From positions 1 through 24,521 of the forward strand of contig MCGO01000372.1 of the NCBI GenBank assembly GCA_002104985.1: DNA of 24,521 bases. Reading direction: 5' to 3'. Position numbers and translations under genes: made by a program. Below the pieces are notes generated by a model. That model did no database searches. It saw only the letters and a list, made by a program, of their open reading frames with translations, and was not told the origin of the DNA. Positions 21,014 through 24,521 of this stretch are shown in pieces; within the stretch, counting starts at the first letter, position 1; each line of letters starts with the position of its first letter. The stretch is from Rhizoclosmatium globosum. Lineage: Eukaryota > Chytridiomycota > Chytridiomycetes > Chytridiales > Chytriomycetaceae.

Positions 21014-23724
21014 TCACGCATCCTGCTCTCCTCCTTGTCCTTGTCCTTCTTGTTCCTGCGCACGTCCCTCCGTCGGCCCGTCTTCCTCCATATCCTGATT
21101 CAATTCATTGATTTCCTTCATTTCTTCATCACTCAACTTTACATCCTCAACTTCACTCACACGTCCATCTTCATCCATCTCACTATCAGCTCCACCACCA
21201 CCCCCACTGAGACTAATGGTAGGCAACGGATTGATACTGCTTCCTCCACCAATCCCTGCTCGTCCCGAAAACGTTCTCTGTCGCATTCGTTCGTTCCGGT
21301 CCGCAACTGTATCAACCCTCTTCCCACCTTCATCCCCACTGTCTTCATCCATAGCAGTCCGGCTACCTCCAACTCCATTATTATCATCTCCTCGCGCGTT
21401 ATTATTATTGATACCACCTCGGCTGTTTCCGGCACCACTTCCTGCATTCCTTCCATTCGCAGCTACAGTCCGTGGCTTCTTCTTGGCACCTGCTGCTGCA
21501 CCAGAACCACTCCCAGCCCCGCGTGCAGACCCGCCAACTCCACGATAACTCGTGCGATCCCGTCGTCCCCCGTCCTCAGCTTCACTGTCACTCAACGCTT
21601 CTTCAGGGACTCGGTAAGCGTCACGGTATCGACTGCGCATACGGAGTTCTTTGGCAGAGGTGCTGTTGGGGTTGTCGGGATTGATGGGGTTCATGGTCAA
21701 GTCGTCGTCGCTTTCATTGTCGCTGCATGAGAACTGGTCCACAGGGATTTCGTGCGACTGGACAGAGGGTGCGTGTGGGATCTGGCGGAGACTTTCGAGA
21801 ATCTTTGTTCTGGATGGTTTTGTATGGGTGTCATTGGGTTAGTATCGGTTTCGTTGGACATACACAAGAAACTTAACTGAATTTGATCCAGGTATTTGCG
21901 GCTGTTGAGGTTCTCCATGTTGCTGGCGGGAATGTCAAGCAAGAAAGTAGGTCCGTACCCTTCAAAGTAATCATGGTATGGAATTTCTATAACAGACATA
22001 CTTAAGCAACCCAACCTCTAAGTCACTAACCCCTACAAACCTTTCGGAACTTCTTCTCCAAGCGCCAACGTCGTTTCATGACACCAAGCCTTTGCAACAT
22101 TACGAATCGTGTATCCACCACCACCTAACAAAATCAACGGAACGCCAAACGACTTCATGAACGAAACACTGCGTCCGTGTCCATGCATAGAGAGGTTGAA
22201 ACATCCAAGACGGTCTCCAATCAAACTATCGGCTCCAAGCTGGAGAACTACGGCGCCGGGCCGGTATCGAGTCATGACTTCTTTCATGACTGTTGTGAAA
22301 ATGCCGTGGTATGAGTCGTCGTCGATTCCGTCGTTCAATGGCACGTTAACACTACGAAACTGATTGAGCACACCAAGTCCAGAATTAAGACTCCTATTTC
22401 TTCTCTCACCTGTAATGCTTTCCTTTCCCGAAACCAATGTCCTGGAAACAGGTCTTGAATTAGCAAAACAATTGACGAGAAAACATGCTCACTTACATTG
22501 ACGTCTCCAGTTCCCGGGAAGAACTCTCCAAATTTGTGGAAAGACACTGTCATAACACGGTCTGTTGTGAAAAACGCTTCCTCGACACCGTCTCCGTGGT
22601 GGACATCCGTATCAATGTACTGTCAACCTGATGAGTAAACTGATAAACAGGACGTTTCAAGAACTCACCACTACTCTTTCATGCACTTTCAATAGTTCCA
22701 GAATCGCCAAGACGATATCATGACTTAAATGTGAGAAACGGGAATGTTAGTTCCAGTGTGAGAGTCTCTCAGCTGTCCTCACCATAACAGAATCCAGAAG
22801 CTTCACTCTTCTTAGCGTGGTGCAAACCACCTGCCCAGCTGCAAAAGGTATATCATAAGCACAACCGAGAATTGAGAATCCCAAAACAACAAACTTGATA
22901 GCAATATCGCTCCGCCCAGAGTTTAACCGCATCGCTGCATCTAAACAAGCAAAAAAAGCGTCTAAATAAAACCAAATGGCTGTCGGACTGTGACAAAATA
23001 CCTATAGAACCACCAGCACTGAGCATACAAAACTCATAAATACCGTCAAAGACGGGACAATCCCCACAATACTCTCCCATATTGAACTTTGTCTCGTACT
23101 TTTTCAAGCTCTCGTCATTTGGGTTTGTCGTGACTCGTCGCAGAAAGTCCTGTGAACAGATTGAATTGCACTTGTGAGTAACACCACGAGTTTATGGTGT
23201 GATTTTTACGATGTATTCGTCCGTATGGAACTTTGTCATTTGCTTGAATGTTGCATAGTTGGGCACCTTTTTTATGTAGGAGTGTTTAAGATGGTTCGTG
23301 AAGATATGATGGGTTAGGTACCTCGACAGCCATTTTCCTGTGAAGTCCATATGCGGTAATCAACGAGTGTGTCATTCTCACACGGGCAGGCTAAAGGGAA
23401 AGGAGAAGGTCGAAAGTCAGAAAACCCAAGCATACACACAGAGTTCCCTTTCAGTTCAAAGGGGGTTTCTGACCTTCATGTAATGCTTAGGACCATAACT
23501 GTACAATCCAACATCGGCTAAATGGTGGTGTGATAGTTAGCACAGAAGGTTGAAGGGGACAGCGAAGGAGACATGCGAAGTCAAGTGAAAGGACGAGGTC
23601 CAAGGAACCAGTAACTTTGAATCATATCTGAAAGTAAAGTCACGTACGATGATAATGGTAAGAAACTCGCCGCCTTTTGTGATCGCACTCCGTTCGAGTT
23701 GGCAACTGTCTCAGCCCCGTTCAT
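21014..23724 (-). CDS. class I histone deacetylase (RPD3/HDAC1 type), 13 exons
   Basis: A zinc-dependent lysine deacetylase, the catalytic core of Sin3/NuRD-like corepressors. Inferred exons: 23648-23724, 23474-23517, 23322-23390, 23220-23266, 23002-23149, 22895-22940, 22783-22838, 22669-22723, 22497-22619, 22410-22441, 22041-22351, 21878-21986 and 21014-21809. Catalytic features are all present: the His pair in [18 protein letters not shown], zinc ligands in [17 protein letters not shown] and [17 protein letters not shown], and the Tyr in [17 protein letters not shown]. The N-terminal part has [15 protein letters not shown] and [35 protein letters not shown] marks the usual end of the core. 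The tail of about 230 residues is Gly/Asn-rich and acidic, without the animal Lys-rich end. Two joins (about 23666 and exon 7/8) need a one-base shift or another splice site. About 640 residues in total, against 430-480 typical. Confidence 0.94.
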
Positions 23725-23803
23725 GGTTTTTAAAAACGATTTTTTGGGAGGAAGCCCGCCGCCTTCACATACTCTCTACCACTCCCAGCCTTTATTGATG
23801 TAT

Positions 23804-24521
23804 TTATTGATAAAACATACAGGCCAAGTCAACACCAACAGTTACAACGTTCCTCGTTACAATCCCAAGCAAAGTCTCCTTCCACATACTCGCGACTTGT
23901 TCCAACTTTGCCCTTGTCTCCGCACTATTACCATCATCGTGGCTTATATCCATATCTTCACCACCACTGTACTTTCGTTTCTTCACAGCCTGCTTCACAT
24001 GCCCAGAATACTCACTCTCAGAAAACCTCCCACAGCGCCGTCACAAGAACAGCCTTTTCGCTGTTTCGATAACAGGCAGCAGTAAAATTGCATCAGCAGA
24101 TCCCATGACGCCTATATGTGCGCGTGCAACAACGCGAATGAGCCACTCAATCGCGACGGCTTCGTCTGGGAATGGTTTTGTGATTGTCGCGGTACGTGTG
24201 TAGAATTTGGAGAGGTGTGATGCGTGAGCGCGAATCACGTCCTTCATGTAAATGTATGCGTTGGAATCTGAAACAAATTGATGTTTTAGGCTTTTGAGAT
24301 GACAGTAGCATGATGCTTACCATTCGCAATCAGCATCATAGACTCCCATAGTACAGGATGGCTTTTGAACTTGGAGATAAGATTGGTGTCGCTGTTTTCT
24401 AAATGTCAGTGACCGAATTCATATACAGAGAAACATACTCTGACTTTGAGCTAACGAGCCAGAGCAACAGGAGGACTATCAAATGGTCGTAATTCCAGCA
24501 CTTCATGAAGAGCCTCCGCCA
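23804..24521 (-). CDS. 3' part of an unrecognised helical protein gene (5' end off the window)
   Basis: I do not recognise the family. Three exons read on from the right edge: 24439-24521, 24321-24398 and 24267 leftwards. Both introns (GTATGT...TAG and GTAAGC...CAG, 40 and 53 nt) keep the frame and give SKFKSHPVLWESMMLIAN joined to DSNAYIYMKDVIRAHASHLS. The sequence goes on through AVAIEWLIRVVARAHIGVMG. The frame breaks near 24045, then resumes with GHVKQAVKKRKYSGGEDMDI, an acidic stretch and KLEQVASMWKETLLGIVTRN, ending at the stop at 23804. The amphipathic helical pattern suggests a HEAT-like solenoid C-terminus with a nuclear-type basic patch. It ends 80 bp from the HDAC start. Confidence 0.55.

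Noticed and set aside
21035..21730. 231-codon plus-strand open frame antisense to the HDAC tail
   Set aside because: It mirrors the low-complexity tail exon; the minus-strand reading continues the HDAC core in frame, and the plus reading is Ser/Thr/Ile-rich with no family signal.

Overview
This window is nuclear DNA of a eukaryote. The genes are split by short GT-AG introns, mostly about 35-110 nt with one of 439 nt. There are two nuclear tRNA genes, AATAAA-type signals behind several genes, and products of the nuclear gene-expression machinery. The mix fits a zoosporic (chytrid-like) fungus: an RPD3-type histone deacetylase, NUP188, CFIm25 and TFIIF-beta beside a kinesin-binding protein (KIFBP) and a substrate-binding-protein/Cys-rich/multi-membrane-span receptor. 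The lineage is an inference from gene content; no rRNA or other marker is present.

Layout. 1-1190 is a large imperfect inverted repeat (arms 1-493 and 702-1190, loop about 208 bp) at the left edge. About 980-2838 (-) is an unrecognised low-complexity gene. 2911-4269 (+) is NUDT21/CFIm25 with six recognisable exons. 4628-4900 is copy 1 of a 273-bp direct repeat. tRNA-Pro(TGG) (+, 5166-5237) and tRNA-Ser(AGA) (-, 5615-5696) follow. 5834-6330 (-) is the 3' end of a retrotransposon reverse-transcriptase ORF. 6408-7519 (+) is a clean five-exon TFIIF-beta gene. 7924-8198 is copy 2 of the repeat. From there everything is on the minus strand: KIFBP (8398-10414), MESH1-type HD hydrolase (10431-10972), the chimeric receptor (11048-14709), NUP188 (14969-20797), class I HDAC (21014-23724) and the 3' end of an unrecognised gene (23804 to the right edge).

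Functional theme. Several genes serve nuclear gene expression: TFIIF-beta in initiation and elongation, CFIm25 in poly(A) site choice, an Rpd3-like deacetylase in chromatin, and NUP188 in the pore scaffold. This is ordinary eukaryotic gene mixing; I see no sign of a coordinated cluster.

Two points need care. First, many conserved genes are recognisable only across single-base frame breaks (NUDT21 about six in roughly 640 coding bases; also KIFBP, MESH1, the receptor and the NUP188 ends; possibly HDAC). TFIIF-beta and the two long NUP188 exons are clean. This looks more like residual long-read indel error, worst near the left edge, than like gene decay, but sequence alone cannot decide. Second, the most interesting protein is the receptor at 11048-14709. 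It has a signal peptide, an OpuAC-like periplasmic substrate-binding domain, a Cys-rich module, about nine membrane spans and a basic/Ser-rich cytosolic tail.
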